64,000 bases of DNA from Methylobacterium sp. DB0501 (lineage in GTDB: Bacteria > Pseudomonadota > Alphaproteobacteria > Rhizobiales > Beijerinckiaceae), in NCBI RefSeq assembly GCF_011043735.1, contig NZ_JAAKGV010000019.1, positions 1-64,000 of the forward strand. The letters run 5' to 3'. Both the position numbers and the translations under genes were made by a program. The notes beneath the pieces are model-generated. The model ran no database searches. It was not told the DNA's origin and worked only from the letters and a program-made list of their open reading frames with translations. Of the stretch, positions 1-8,635 are shown one piece after another. Each line of letters starts with the position of its first letter. The stretch's first letter is position 1.

Positions 1-249
1 TAGCTCACGGTTCTCACGTTCAAGCGCCTTGATCCGCTCGCGCTCGTCCGTCGTCTGCCCGGGTCGCACACCTTGATCCCGCTCGGACTGGCGCACCCAG
101 TTCCTCAGCGTCTCGCCCGAGCAGCCGATCTTGGCCGCGATCGACTGGATCGCCGACCATTGCGAGCCGTGCTCGCCCTCATGGTCGCGCACCATTCGCA
201 CCGCACGCTCGCGCACCTCAGGGGAAAACGGGGCTGTTCGCTTCGTCAT
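1..249 (-). CDS. IS3-family transposase OrfA (partial, 3' end cut by window edge)
   Basis: The translated start is MTKRTAPFSPEVRERAVRMV, followed by a helix-turn-helix with the motif KIGCSGETLRNWVRQ and a run ending ERIKALERENREL. This is the N-terminal DNA-binding domain and leucine-zipper start of IS3-family OrfA proteins, which normally lead by programmed -1 frameshifting into the OrfB integrase domain. About 83 codons are visible and no stop is reached. The start is the ATG at 249-247. Confidence 0.85.
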   Translation of the reverse strand, partial: MTKRTAPFSPEVRERAVRMVRDHEGEHGSQWSAIQSIAAKIGCSGETLRNWVRQSERDQGVRPGQTTDERERIKALERENREL

Positions 250-299
250 GGCTCCATCCTCTCAGAAGTTGGAGCCTCCGGGAAACCCGGGGCGGTTCA
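1..299 (-). mobile_element. IS3-family insertion sequence, one end (continues outside the window)
   Basis: The leftward transposase OrfA starts about 50 bases inside a terminal sequence which, read inward on the minus strand, begins TGAACCGCCCCGGGTTTCCC. A first-ORF transposase sitting just inside an inverted-repeat end is the standard IS3 layout. The outer base is placed at 299 because the neighbouring acyl-CoA dehydrogenase reading frame is intact up to that point. The other end, OrfB and any target-site duplication lie outside the window, so the exact IS name cannot be given. Confidence 0.8.
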
Positions 300-1196
300 G
301 ACCACTCCGATGGGGGCTGACCAGTCGTAGACGGTTCGGGCCGCGCGCTCGACCCAAGACCGCGCGCCCTCCAGCGCGATGGCGCCCTCGCCGGGGCGGG
401 CGAGGTGATGCGGGTCGCCGCCGTGGCCGGTCCCGGCGAGGTGGCTCCGCCAAGCGTCGAAAACCGCCTCGATGCCCCCGAGCTGCACCGCCGCGAAGCG
501 CCATGCCCCGCCCGAGAAGACCGGTTGGCGATGGTAGTCGTCCCACCCGCCCAGCATCTCGTCCCCGGTGACTGCAATGCCCTCGAAATCGACAGTGCCG
601 GTCGCGGACGCTCGCATGCCGTGGGCGCGCCAGCCGCCGAGGTCGGCGCGGCAGCCGGGCTCCAGCCGCACGACCAGCATCAGCGGCGACGAACCCGGCT
701 CGCGCTTGACCGTGACGAGGGCGCGGGTGACGAAGCCTGCACCGGAGGCGAAGGTCTTCACGCCATGAAGGCGGCGGTCATCCCCCAGCTTGAGGCAATC
801 GCCCGGCGGATCGGTGTTCCAGACGCCGAACAAGTGTCCGGCACGAGCCTCCGCGAACAGGCGCGCCCGCTGCGCGGGCGTGCCGTAGCGGGCAATGAGC
901 TGCAAGGCGTTGACGTGGCCCTCGTAGATGCGCTCGAGCGCGAGGCTGCCGTAACCGACCAGGCGAAGGACCTCGGCGAGCTTCGTGGCGCCCGGCTCCT
1001 CGCCGAGCCCAGCGCCACCCTCGTCGAAGGGTATCAGGGCGGTGAGCAAACCGAGGCGGGCGAGGTCGGCGACGTCCTCGGCCGGAAAGCCGTCGTCGCG
1101 GTCCTGTTCTCCCGCGCGAGCCAAGGCGGCGACGGCCACCTGTCGGGCAGCCGCAACGACATCGTATGCCAGGTCGAGCGGGGTTCTCTGGTCCAT
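297..1196 (-). pseudogene. Acyl-CoA dehydrogenase, truncated at the C-terminus by the IS3 element
   Basis: The 299-residue frame has an acyl-CoA dehydrogenase N-terminal helical domain (about residues 10-120) and middle beta domain (about 120-215, with FGVWNTDPPGD and LHGVKTFASGAG). It breaks off in the C-terminal four-helix domain after SAPIGVV; family members are usually 370-400 residues. The TGA stop (299-297) is formed by the first bases of the IS inverted repeat, so the real C-terminus was displaced. It starts at an ATG with a strong GGGAGGGAGG ribosome site and lies 14 bases after the LigD-like gene, as the last visible gene of that operon. FAD binding and the catalytic base normally depend on the lost part, so it is probably inactive. 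Its substrate is unknown. Confidence 0.8.
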
Positions 1197-1210
1197 TCAC
1201 CTCCCTCCCG

Positions 1211-1720
1211 TCAGGCCGCAGCGGCGGCGATGTCCTCGACCGTGCGGCCGGTCACGACCGAGAGCGGCTTCTCTTCCAGGACGTCCGGCTCGCCAGTCCG
1301 ACGCGCGGCGGCATCATGGGACTTGATGAGCAGCCAGGAGACATGCCGCTCACGGGGCCGCGGTCTCATGCGCGTCAGGCGCCACCGGCCGGACAGCTTC
1401 TCCCCGTGAAGGGTGAAAGCGAGCGACCCCGCCGCGAGCGCCGTGGCTGGGTCGCCGTCCGGCTCCCAGGTGCCCCGGTCCCACAGCAGCACGACGCCGG
1501 CACCGTAGCTGCCCGGCGCGATCACGCCCTCGTAGTCGGCGTAGTCCAGGCCATGGTCCTCGACCGCAACCGCGAGACGACGCTCGCCCGCCACGAGGCT
1601 CGGGCCGCGTGTCACCGCCCAGCTCTTGAGAACGCTGCCGAGTTGCAGCCGGAAGTCGTAGTGCAGACGGCGCGCGGCATGCTTCTGCACGCGGTAGAGC
1701 AAGGCACCGCCCTCAGGCAT
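1211..1720 (-). CDS. Stand-alone LigD-type 3'-phosphoesterase domain protein
   Basis: The protein is 169 residues. The motifs VQKHAARRLHYDFRLQL, VEDHGLDYADYEGVIAPG and YGAGVVLLWDRGTWEPDG identify the 3'-phosphoesterase module found at the N-terminus of the bacterial end-joining ligase LigD, where it trims 3'-phosphates and ribonucleotides at DNA ends. No ligase or polymerase domain is attached. The ATG at 1720-1718 was chosen because the homology starts right after it and it overlaps the upstream glycosyltransferase stop by 8 bases, suggesting coupled translation. A role in end processing is known for the family; action with a separate Ku/LigD set is inferred. Confidence 0.85.
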   Translation of the reverse strand: MPEGGALLYRVQKHAARRLHYDFRLQLGSVLKSWAVTRGPSLVAGERRLAVAVEDHGLDYADYEGVIAPGSYGAGVVLLWDRGTWEPDGDPATALAAGSLAFTLHGEKLSGRWRLTRMRPRPRERHVSWLLIKSHDAAARRTGEPDVLEEKPLSVVTGRTVEDIAAAAA

Positions 1721-2927
1721 CGCCGGTCGTCTCCAAGGACGTTCCATCCAGGCCTGCCGCCGCAGGTCTGCCGCCCGTGGCGCGGGTCCAATGGCCGAGG
1801 CGTCTTGCACCGCGCACCAGAAGGACGACCGCGTTCGCCAAGCGCGTATGCCCCGGAAGCTCACGTGGACGAAGCGGATGATAGTCGAGCCAAGGGCTCG
1901 CTGCCTCGACGGCTGCAAGGATAGCTCCGAGGGTCTGCAGTCGGGCGATGGCCCTTGCGTCGCCGACCCGGATGCCGAGCCACGGCGCCCAGAGCCGGAT
2001 ACGGGCGAGCCGCCCGGATGTGTGGAGCCGCCGTAGCCGTCGGCGCCAGAAGAACCGGAACAAGGCCCGCGAGAGCGGCTCCAGGCGCGGGTCGCAGGGG
2101 CTCTCGGGCACCTCGCAGCGCAGCTTCATAGTGTCAGCGGCCCCGCCAGGCGCGCGCCCGTCGAGCCTCCCCGAGGTGATGACGACGATGTCCGGCTCGT
2201 GACGGACCAGGGCATCGCTCGTCAGGAGCGAGGAGACGAAGGCGCGGTCCTCGCCGACCGCCAGCGGCGGCATGCCACCGGCCTGCCGGTAGGCCGCGAG
2301 CCGCACCGCGAGTGTCGCACCCGACGTCACCCAGTGCCGCGGCCATGGGTCGTGCGGGAGCGGGTCGATAAATGCCTCCAGCTCGACGAGCAGCGCCTCG
2401 TAGGCACCCTCCAGCCGTCCCCGGACGTGCAGGGCTGCCGGCAGGCGCGCCGCGTCATTCTCGTCGAGGGCGACTCGCCCCGCGACCGCATCCACTCCCC
2501 GAGCGATGGCGGCGATGTTGCCTGCCACCCAGTCCGGTGGCACCCGGCTGTCGGCGTCGGTGGTGAGGATCACGCCGTCCTCGGCACACTCTTCCTCAAG
2601 CCATGCGGCCGCCGCCTCCATCGCCTCGCGGCGGGCCCAGCCCGCGTTGGCACCGGCGAACACGCGCTCGATCACCCGGACGACGAGGCGCCGTGGCCGC
2701 GGGAGGGCTGCGACCACGTGTGCGGTACCATCCGTGCAGTTGTTCAGGAACAGCACCACGCCGATTTCACTTGCCCCGAGACCCTCCTGAACGTCGAGCG
2801 CGCGCAGGCACTCCCCGATGCGTTCGGCCTCGTTCCGGACAGGGATGGCAACCACCGCCCGCAACGGCTTGGACAGTACCGCCTCACCGCCGAGGTCTGA
2901 AAAGGACAAGTCGATCTCGGACGGCAC
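1713..2927 (-). CDS. Family 2 glycosyltransferase
   Basis: The 404-residue product has a GT-A fold N-terminus: the strand AVVAIPVRNEAERIGECL, then LFLNNCTDGT, then the metal-binding TTDADSRVPPDW, followed by WVTSGATLAVRLAAY and GEDRAFVSS typical of GT2 enzymes. There is no transmembrane segment, so it is probably cytoplasmic or peripheral. A GTG start at 2927 is preferred over an upstream TTG because GGGAGA lies just before it. It is first in a leftward operon with the LigD-like and acyl-CoA dehydrogenase genes. Sugar donor and acceptor cannot be read from the sequence. Confidence 0.82.
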   Translation of the reverse strand: MPSEIDLSFSDLGGEAVLSKPLRAVVAIPVRNEAERIGECLRALDVQEGLGASEIGVVLFLNNCTDGTAHVVAALPRPRRLVVRVIERVFAGANAGWARREAMEAAAAWLEEECAEDGVILTTDADSRVPPDWVAGNIAAIARGVDAVAGRVALDENDAARLPAALHVRGRLEGAYEALLVELEAFIDPLPHDPWPRHWVTSGATLAVRLAAYRQAGGMPPLAVGEDRAFVSSLLTSDALVRHEPDIVVITSGRLDGRAPGGAADTMKLRCEVPESPCDPRLEPLSRALFRFFWRRRLRRLHTSGRLARIRLWAPWLGIRVGDARAIARLQTLGAILAAVEAASPWLDYHPLRPRELPGHTRLANAVVLLVRGARRLGHWTRATGGRPAAAGLDGTSLETTGDA

Positions 2928-3048
2928 GGCAATCTCCCGTCGGTCGCATCGCAACCGTTGGCGACCAGAATTTCACATAGGGCAACGTCGCGCCCCGGCC
3001 GCGGGCTGCGACACTTCCTTCGTCAGCTGAGGTCGGAGAACGAGCACG

Positions 3049-4257
3049 ATGCAGCCGGCCACCAGCCTTCTCGCTCTGAACTTCGCCCTCGCCGGTGCTC
3101 GCGAGGGCTTCGGTCCCTTCCTGGGCGTGTACCTGCAGCAGCGCGGCTTCGACCCGGCTACGACGGGCTTCGCCATGGGTCTGGCCGGACTGGCTGGCCT
3201 TCTTGCCACGACACCGGTGGGGGCACTGATCGACCGCACGGCGTACAAGCGCGCCGGGCTGGCCGTGGCCGTCCTGGGCATCGCGGCGGGAGCAGTCGCC
3301 CTGGTCTCGACGGACAGCCTGTGGCTGATCGGCCTGTCGCAACTCGTCATCGGCGTTGCCGACACAAGCATCGCCCCGCTGGTCGCGGCCGTCACGCTCG
3401 GGATCGTCGGGCGGGAGGCCTACGGTGCTCAGGTGTCGCGCAACGAAGCGTTCAACCACGCCGGCAACGCCGCCAACGCCGCCTTGTCCGGCGTGCTCGG
3501 CTACGCGCTCGGGCTCCGCTACGTCTCCATAGCCATCGTGGTCATGGCGGTCGCCTCCTGCGGCGTCCTGCTCGGCATCGACAAGGGCAGCATCGACCAT
3601 GGTACCGCCCGCGGCGGCGAGCAGGACGAGCGCTCGACCGCTCGCGTGCTGTTCGGGACCAGACCGCTCCTGGTCCTGGCGGGGACCGTATTCGCCTACC
3701 AGACCGCGAACGGTGCCATGCTGCCGTTCCTGGCCCAGGCGCGCACGGCCGCGGGCGCCGACCCGAGCCTGACAACCGGCGTCATGACCGTGGTCTCGCA
3801 GGCCACGATGGTCGGGGCCGCCCTGCTCGCCGCCCGCGTCGCTCAGGCGCGCGGGCACGCCGGCGTGCTCTCCATCGCGCTCGGGCTGGTCGTGTTCCGC
3901 GGCATCCTCGCGGCCTTCGCGACGTCGTGGTGGCTGGTCGTTCCGGTCCAGGTTCTCGAAGGCTTGGCGATGGGTATGGGCGGGGTTGCCATCCCGGCAC
4001 TCGTGGCCGAGATCATGGACGGTACCGGCCACGCCACCGCCGGGCTCGGCGGCGTGATGACCGCCTACGGCGCGGGCGCGACCGTGAGCCCTTTGCTGGC
4101 AGGCCTCGTCGCGCAGTACCTCGGCTTCGCGGCCTCGTTCGTCGCCCTGGCCGCCGTTGCCGCCGGCGGCCTCGCAGTGTGGATGGTCGGGCGTCGGGCC
4201 CTGGGCACGCGCAGCCCGACAGGTCAGACTGACGGGGCGTCTGCCGAGCCGGTGTGA
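3049..4257 (+). CDS. MFS transporter
   Basis: A 402-residue integral membrane protein with about 12 predicted helices. The loop between helices 2 and 3 reads GALIDRTAYKRAG, a degenerate form of the MFS motif A. It has the MFS_1 layout of two six-helix halves joined by a charged loop near residue 190. It diverges from the glycosyltransferase operon and is followed after 18 bases by a second MFS gene. It could be a drug or metabolite exporter; the substrate is not evident. Confidence 0.8.
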   Translation: MQPATSLLALNFALAGAREGFGPFLGVYLQQRGFDPATTGFAMGLAGLAGLLATTPVGALIDRTAYKRAGLAVAVLGIAAGAVALVSTDSLWLIGLSQLVIGVADTSIAPLVAAVTLGIVGREAYGAQVSRNEAFNHAGNAANAALSGVLGYALGLRYVSIAIVVMAVASCGVLLGIDKGSIDHGTARGGEQDERSTARVLFGTRPLLVLAGTVFAYQTANGAMLPFLAQARTAAGADPSLTTGVMTVVSQATMVGAALLAARVAQARGHAGVLSIALGLVVFRGILAAFATSWWLVVPVQVLEGLAMGMGGVAIPALVAEIMDGTGHATAGLGGVMTAYGAGATVSPLLAGLVAQYLGFAASFVALAAVAAGGLAVWMVGRRALGTRSPTGQTDGASAEPV

Positions 4258-4275
4258 CGGCTGGAGGCAGATGGC

Positions 4276-5463
4276 ATGGATGCGCGGACCGGAGCGCGGA
4301 AGCCTTGGACCGCCCCCCTTACGGGCTCCTTCCCCGCCTTCGTCCTGCTTCAAGGCGCGCTGTATGCCGCATACGGCACCGAGTCCCCCTTCCTCCCGAG
4401 CTTCCTCGGAGAGCGCGGCCTGAGCCCGGGCGAGATCGGCCTCGTGCTCGCGGCCGGTACGCTGATGCGCCTCGCGGCGGGACCGGTCGCCGGGCACCTC
4501 GCCGACCGACACGACGCGACCCGGGCCGTACTTGGCATTGCGGCCGCCGCGTCCGGGCTGATCGCCTTCGCCTACCTCGCCGGGCACGGCTTCTGGCCGC
4601 TCCTGGCCGTGAGCGTGCTGCACGCCGGCGCCATCGCGGCCCTGGCGCCGCTCGCCGACGCGCTCGCCCTCGCCGCCGCAAAGAGGGAGGGCACCTTCTC
4701 CTACGGCTGGGTCCGGGGCGCCGGCTCGGCAGCCTTCGTGCTCGGGACGCTGGTCTCAGGGCTGCTCGTTGCCCATGCAGGGTTGGCGAGCATCATCGTG
4801 TCGAGCGGCCTCCTGTTCCTCGTCATGGCGGTGGCGACGGCGCGCGTCCCTCCTGCCCCGGCGCGCGAGGGACGGCCGAACCTCGGTTTAGGCGGCATCC
4901 GTGAGATCCTATCTCTCGGTGCGTTCCGGCGGATGCTCCTTGTCGCGGCCCTCGTCATCGGTAGCCACGCCCTGAACGACGGCTTCGCGGTGATCCGCTG
5001 GCGCGAGGCCGGCATCGGCCCGGGCGCGATCAGCCTGCTCTGGTCGGAGGCGGTCGCGTCGGAGGTCCTCGTCTTCGTCTTCATCGGACCCTCGCTGCTG
5101 GCACGCCTAGGGACGGCCAAGGCCGCGATGCTGGCTGCCGGTTTCGGCGTGGTGCGTTGGTCGGTCATGGCGACGTCGGTCTCGGTGCCGGTGCTCGCCG
5201 CCATCCAGTTGTTGCATGGGCTGACCTTCGCGCTCCTTCACCTCGCCGCCATGCAGCTGATCGTGAAGGTCGTGCCGGAGCGTCTCTCGGCCACGGCGCA
5301 GACCTTGTACGGCACCCTCGGCCTCGGGGCGGCCTCCGCCGTCCTGACCGCGGCGGGCGGCGTCCTGTACGGCGCGTTAGGCGCCGGTTCGTTCTGGGTC
5401 ATGGCCGGATTGTGCATCGGGGGCCTGCCGCTTGCGGCCGGCCTGCGCCCGAACCGGCCATGA
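4276..5463 (+). CDS. MFS transporter (MFS_1-like / HcaT-like family)
   Basis: A 395-residue membrane protein with about 12 helices. The start YAAYGTESPFLPSFL and the loop PVAGHLADRHDATRAVLG fit the MFS_1-like group that includes the 3-phenylpropionate transporter HcaT. A GGAGG site eight bases upstream selects the ATG at 4276. Spacing after the first MFS gene suggests one transcript, and the manganese catalase follows 85 bases later on the same strand. The substrate is unknown. Confidence 0.8.
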   Translation: MDARTGARKPWTAPLTGSFPAFVLLQGALYAAYGTESPFLPSFLGERGLSPGEIGLVLAAGTLMRLAAGPVAGHLADRHDATRAVLGIAAAASGLIAFAYLAGHGFWPLLAVSVLHAGAIAALAPLADALALAAAKREGTFSYGWVRGAGSAAFVLGTLVSGLLVAHAGLASIIVSSGLLFLVMAVATARVPPAPAREGRPNLGLGGIREILSLGAFRRMLLVAALVIGSHALNDGFAVIRWREAGIGPGAISLLWSEAVASEVLVFVFIGPSLLARLGTAKAAMLAAGFGVVRWSVMATSVSVPVLAAIQLLHGLTFALLHLAAMQLIVKVVPERLSATAQTLYGTLGLGAASAVLTAAGGVLYGALGAGSFWVMAGLCIGGLPLAAGLRPNRP

Positions 5464-5548
5464 GCCCGAATCGTGGGCGCCGCCCTGTCGATCCCAGCCC
5501 GGGCTCTATCTCCCGAGGCGCGCAACACCGCGCCGGGAGACGCCCGAC

Positions 5549-6463
5549 ATGTTCATGAAGCTCGACCGCCTGCAAGCGGAACTGCCGCAGCCGAAGAAGC
5601 CCGATCCCAACGCCGCCGCTGCCCTGCAGGAGCTGCTCGGCGGCAAGTACGGCGAGATGTCGACGCTCGGGAACTACATGTTCCAGAGCTTCAACTTCCG
5701 CAACAAGTCCAAGCTGCGTCCCTTCTACAGCCTGGTGTCGAGCATATTCGCCGAGGAGCTCGGGCACGTGGAGTTGGTCTCGACCGGCATCGCGATGCTC
5801 AACAACGGCCCGGGCGACGACACGGAGGAGGTCGACGTCTCGAAGGCGCCGTTCCACGACATGCAGGACATCCGGTTGGCTGGCAGCTTCCTCAGCAACG
5901 GCGGCGGCGCGATGCCGATGAACTCGAACGCCGCGTCGTGGAACATGGACATGGTCACAACGACCGGGAACATCATCATCGACCTGCTGCACAACTTCCA
6001 TCTCGAATGCGGCGCCCGCCTGCACAAGCTACGCGTTTACGAGACCCTGAAGGACCCGACAGGTCGCGAGGTCTGCGGCTACCTCTTGGTGCGCGGCTCG
6101 GTCCATGCCCACGCCTACGCGCTCGCGCTGAAGAAGCTCACCGGCGTCGAGATCGAGAAGATGCTGCCAACCCCGAACATCGTGCTCGACCGCATTCCCG
6201 AATGCCAGAAGTACCTGCAGGAGGGCTCGCACCGCCGGCTCTACCGGTTCAGCCCTGACGACTACAAGGAAGCTGCCGGGGTCTGGTCGAACGACGAGGT
6301 GGCGCTGCCGGGCGATCCGCCAGGTAACCTGGAGGTCGTCGATGGCCTGCCCGAGGGCGGCAAGATCCCCGAGCTCGACGGCAACTACGGCGCCTTCGCG
6401 CCGAACTACGCGCCGGAGGAGATCTTCGAGATCGCGAGCAAGCTCTACAAGAAGAGCCGCTAA
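5549..6463 (+). CDS. Manganese catalase
   Basis: The 304-residue protein matches non-heme dimanganese catalases, which disproportionate hydrogen peroxide. The ferritin-like four-helix core carries a Glu near residue 36 (KYGEMSTLGNYM), the EELGH motif near residues 69-73, and a later Glu/His pair in HNFHLECGARLHKLRVYET and SVHAHAYAL. These fit the Glu3His2 ligand set of the family. The ATG at 5549 (MFMKLDRLQ) is where homology starts; the frame is open further upstream without similarity. It faces the leftward kinase gene across a strong hairpin. It is probably cytoplasmic and part of an oxidative-stress defence. Confidence 0.92.
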   Translation: MFMKLDRLQAELPQPKKPDPNAAAALQELLGGKYGEMSTLGNYMFQSFNFRNKSKLRPFYSLVSSIFAEELGHVELVSTGIAMLNNGPGDDTEEVDVSKAPFHDMQDIRLAGSFLSNGGGAMPMNSNAASWNMDMVTTTGNIIIDLLHNFHLECGARLHKLRVYETLKDPTGREVCGYLLVRGSVHAHAYALALKKLTGVEIEKMLPTPNIVLDRIPECQKYLQEGSHRRLYRFSPDDYKEAAGVWSNDEVALPGDPPGNLEVVDGLPEGGKIPELDGNYGAFAPNYAPEEIFEIASKLYKKSR

Positions 6464-6501
6464 GCCGGCCGGAAATCGGCATCGCCGAGGCCCCACGACA
6501 T

Positions 6502-6531
6502 GCGTCCCGCCGCATCACCGCGGCGGGACGC
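6502..6531. terminator. Strong hairpin between convergent genes (likely bidirectional terminator)
   Basis: A perfect 12-base stem (GCGTCCCGCCGC / GCGGCGGGACGC) with a six-base loop lies between the stop of the manganese catalase and the stop of the convergent hybrid kinase. There is no long T tract, which is common in GC-rich genomes, so termination on both strands is inferred from position and stem strength. Confidence 0.6.
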
Positions 6532-6580
6532 GCTTCCGGGTTCTCCTTGCGAAACTCCGGGCCCGTGTGTCATGGCGAGC

Positions 6581-8635
6581 TCAGCCTGATTGGCCGCCGA
6601 GCACGAGCCGTAGGGAGCGGGCGAGCTCGTCACGGCGATAGGGTTTGGTGAGGACCGGAAGCTCTCCTTTGCCGATGACCTGTCCCTCGTCGAGGTTCGC
6701 CACGTAGCCCGAGGTGAGCAGGACCTTGATCCCGGGGCGGAGCCGCTGCGCCTCGACCGCGAGTTGCGACCCGTTCATGCCGCCGGGCATCACCACGTCC
6801 GAGAACAGGATATCGATGCGCTCGACGCCCGTGAGGTGTTCCAGCGCCTCGGCAGCGTTCCGCGCGACGACGACCCGGTAGCGCAGCTCCTCCAGGCTCT
6901 CGGTCGCCATGGCGAGCACCTGTTCGTCGTCCTCTACGAGAAGCACAGTCTCACCCTCGCCGGCGCGGCGCAGGGGGATGGAAGCAGCCGGTCCCGAACC
7001 AACCTCCTCGCCGGCCGGGTCGGTCGAGCGCGGGAAGTACAGGCTCACCGTCGTACCCCTGCCGAGCTCGGAGTCGATGCGCGCGAAGCCGCCGGCGCTG
7101 CGCGTGAACCCGTAGACCTGGCTCAGCCCGAGCCCGGTGCCCTTGCCGACCTCCTTGGTGGTGAAGAACGGCTCGAACACGCGCTGGAGCTTGTCCGCCG
7201 GGATGCCCGAACCTGTGTCGGTCACCGAGACGACCACGTACGGGCCTGGCGGCACTCCCCGGTCGGCGACGGCGCGGGTCCCCAGGTGCACGTTGCGGCT
7301 CGTCACCGCGATACGGGCGTGGCCCTCGCCGCCCTCCATCGCGTCGCGCGCGTTCACGACCAGGTTGAGCACCGCAGCCTCGAACTGGGCCGGGTCGATG
7401 CGGATCGGGTCGAGCGCCGGGTCCAGGTCGAAGGCAAGCTCCACGGCGCCGCCAGCCGCCCGCTCGGCCAACGGCTTGAAGTCCAGGAGCAGCCGGTTCG
7501 GATTGAGCGTCTGGGGCCGCAGCATCTGCCGCCGCGAGAAGGCGAGGAGCTGCTGCGTGAGCTGCTCGCCGCGTCGCGCCGCGCCCATCGCCGCCTCGGC
7601 CAGGCGCTTGACCCGGTCGACCTGCTCTGGCCGGCGCAGCATCATGTCGAGCCCGCCGACGATGACGGTGAGCAGGTTGTTGAAATCGTGGGCCACGCCA
7701 CCGGTGAGCTGCCCGATGGCCTCCATCTTCTGGGCCTGGCGCAGCGCCTCCTCGGTCAGGCGCTGTTCGGTGCGGTCCATCAGGATGCCCGCTATGCGGG
7801 CGGGCGCGCCCGCGGCATCGTACTTGATCCGCCCTTGGAGGGAGATCCACCGCACCTGCCCGTCGGCCCGACGTATGCGGCATTCCAGGTCGAGCGCGCC
7901 GGTCTCCAAGGCCGTCGCGAATGCCTGCTCCGCGATGCCGCGGTCCTCCTCCACGACATGGTCGAGAAGCACCTGCCGGTTCCAGCGCGGGCCGTCGCCC
8001 TCGTAGCCGAAAACGGCGTCGTAGCGCGGCGAGCGCCGCGCGGCGCCCGTGGCATAGTCCAGGTCCCACGAGGCCATGCCGGCGGCATCAAGCGCGAAAG
8101 CCAGCGTTTCGTGGGCGGCCTCCACCTCCCGGGTGCGTTCGGCGACGCGCCGCTCCAGGTCCTCGTTGGCAAGCCGGAGCTGCTCCTGGGCCCGCTCGCG
8201 CTCCCGGAGGTGCTCGCGGGTTTGGTACTGGCGGTGTCGCGCACGGAGCGCGGAAGTCGCGGCGCTGACGAGCGTCTCGGCGTTCACCGGGCGCTCCAGC
8301 AGCACCACGTTGCCGAGCCGGGCCAAGAGGCGCGAGGCGCGCTCCGACCGGCGCCCGGCTTGGCGTGTCGCCAGCACGATGAACGGGAAGTCCGACCAGG
8401 GCGGCTGCCCGTCGAGCCAAGCGAACAAGCCTTCTGGCGCGTCATCGCCGAGCGCCTCCTCGGTGACCAACGCCGCGCCGGCGCCGGCCGCGAGACCATC
8501 CAGCAGCGCCGCCATGTCCGGGCACGACTCGGCGTGGATACCGGAAGCCGAGAGCACCTGTCCCGTTACCGAGGCATCGCGTCCGCGCGGCGCCAGGATG
8601 AGGACGCGCCGCTCGCCCGCGCCCGGCACGCTCAT
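6581..8635 (-). CDS. Hybrid histidine kinase coupled to KaiC-like ATPase (pseudo-receiver-PAS-HisKA-HATPase-REC)
   Basis: The product is 684 residues. Residues 10-130 resemble a receiver fold, but the acidic pocket and phospho-accepting Asp are absent (AALVTEEAL at the strand-3 position, LLERP in place of the KP motif). A coiled coil (about 140-178), a PAS_3 domain (about 180-290), a HisKA H-box with His316 (GGVAHDFNNLLT), a HATPase domain (GTGLGLSQVYGF) and an intact C-terminal receiver (FSDVVMPGGMNG) follow. The ATG at 8635 overlaps the KaiC-like stop by four bases (ATGA), so the two are translationally coupled. KaiC-kinase pairs are known in several bacteria. That the pseudo-receiver docks the ATPase is inference. 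Confidence 0.88.
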   Translation of the reverse strand: MSVPGAGERRVLILAPRGRDASVTGQVLSASGIHAESCPDMAALLDGLAAGAGAALVTEEALGDDAPEGLFAWLDGQPPWSDFPFIVLATRQAGRRSERASRLLARLGNVVLLERPVNAETLVSAATSALRARHRQYQTREHLRERERAQEQLRLANEDLERRVAERTREVEAAHETLAFALDAAGMASWDLDYATGAARRSPRYDAVFGYEGDGPRWNRQVLLDHVVEEDRGIAEQAFATALETGALDLECRIRRADGQVRWISLQGRIKYDAAGAPARIAGILMDRTEQRLTEEALRQAQKMEAIGQLTGGVAHDFNNLLTVIVGGLDMMLRRPEQVDRVKRLAEAAMGAARRGEQLTQQLLAFSRRQMLRPQTLNPNRLLLDFKPLAERAAGGAVELAFDLDPALDPIRIDPAQFEAAVLNLVVNARDAMEGGEGHARIAVTSRNVHLGTRAVADRGVPPGPYVVVSVTDTGSGIPADKLQRVFEPFFTTKEVGKGTGLGLSQVYGFTRSAGGFARIDSELGRGTTVSLYFPRSTDPAGEEVGSGPAASIPLRRAGEGETVLLVEDDEQVLAMATESLEELRYRVVVARNAAEALEHLTGVERIDILFSDVVMPGGMNGSQLAVEAQRLRPGIKVLLTSGYVANLDEGQVIGKGELPVLTKPYRRDELARSLRLVLGGQSG

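Noticed and set aside
2884..4623. 579-codon leftward open frame across both MFS genes
   Set aside because: It is antisense to clear membrane-protein genes. The product is a low-hydrophobicity Arg/Glu/Gly-rich string without domains, as expected for GC-rich shadows.
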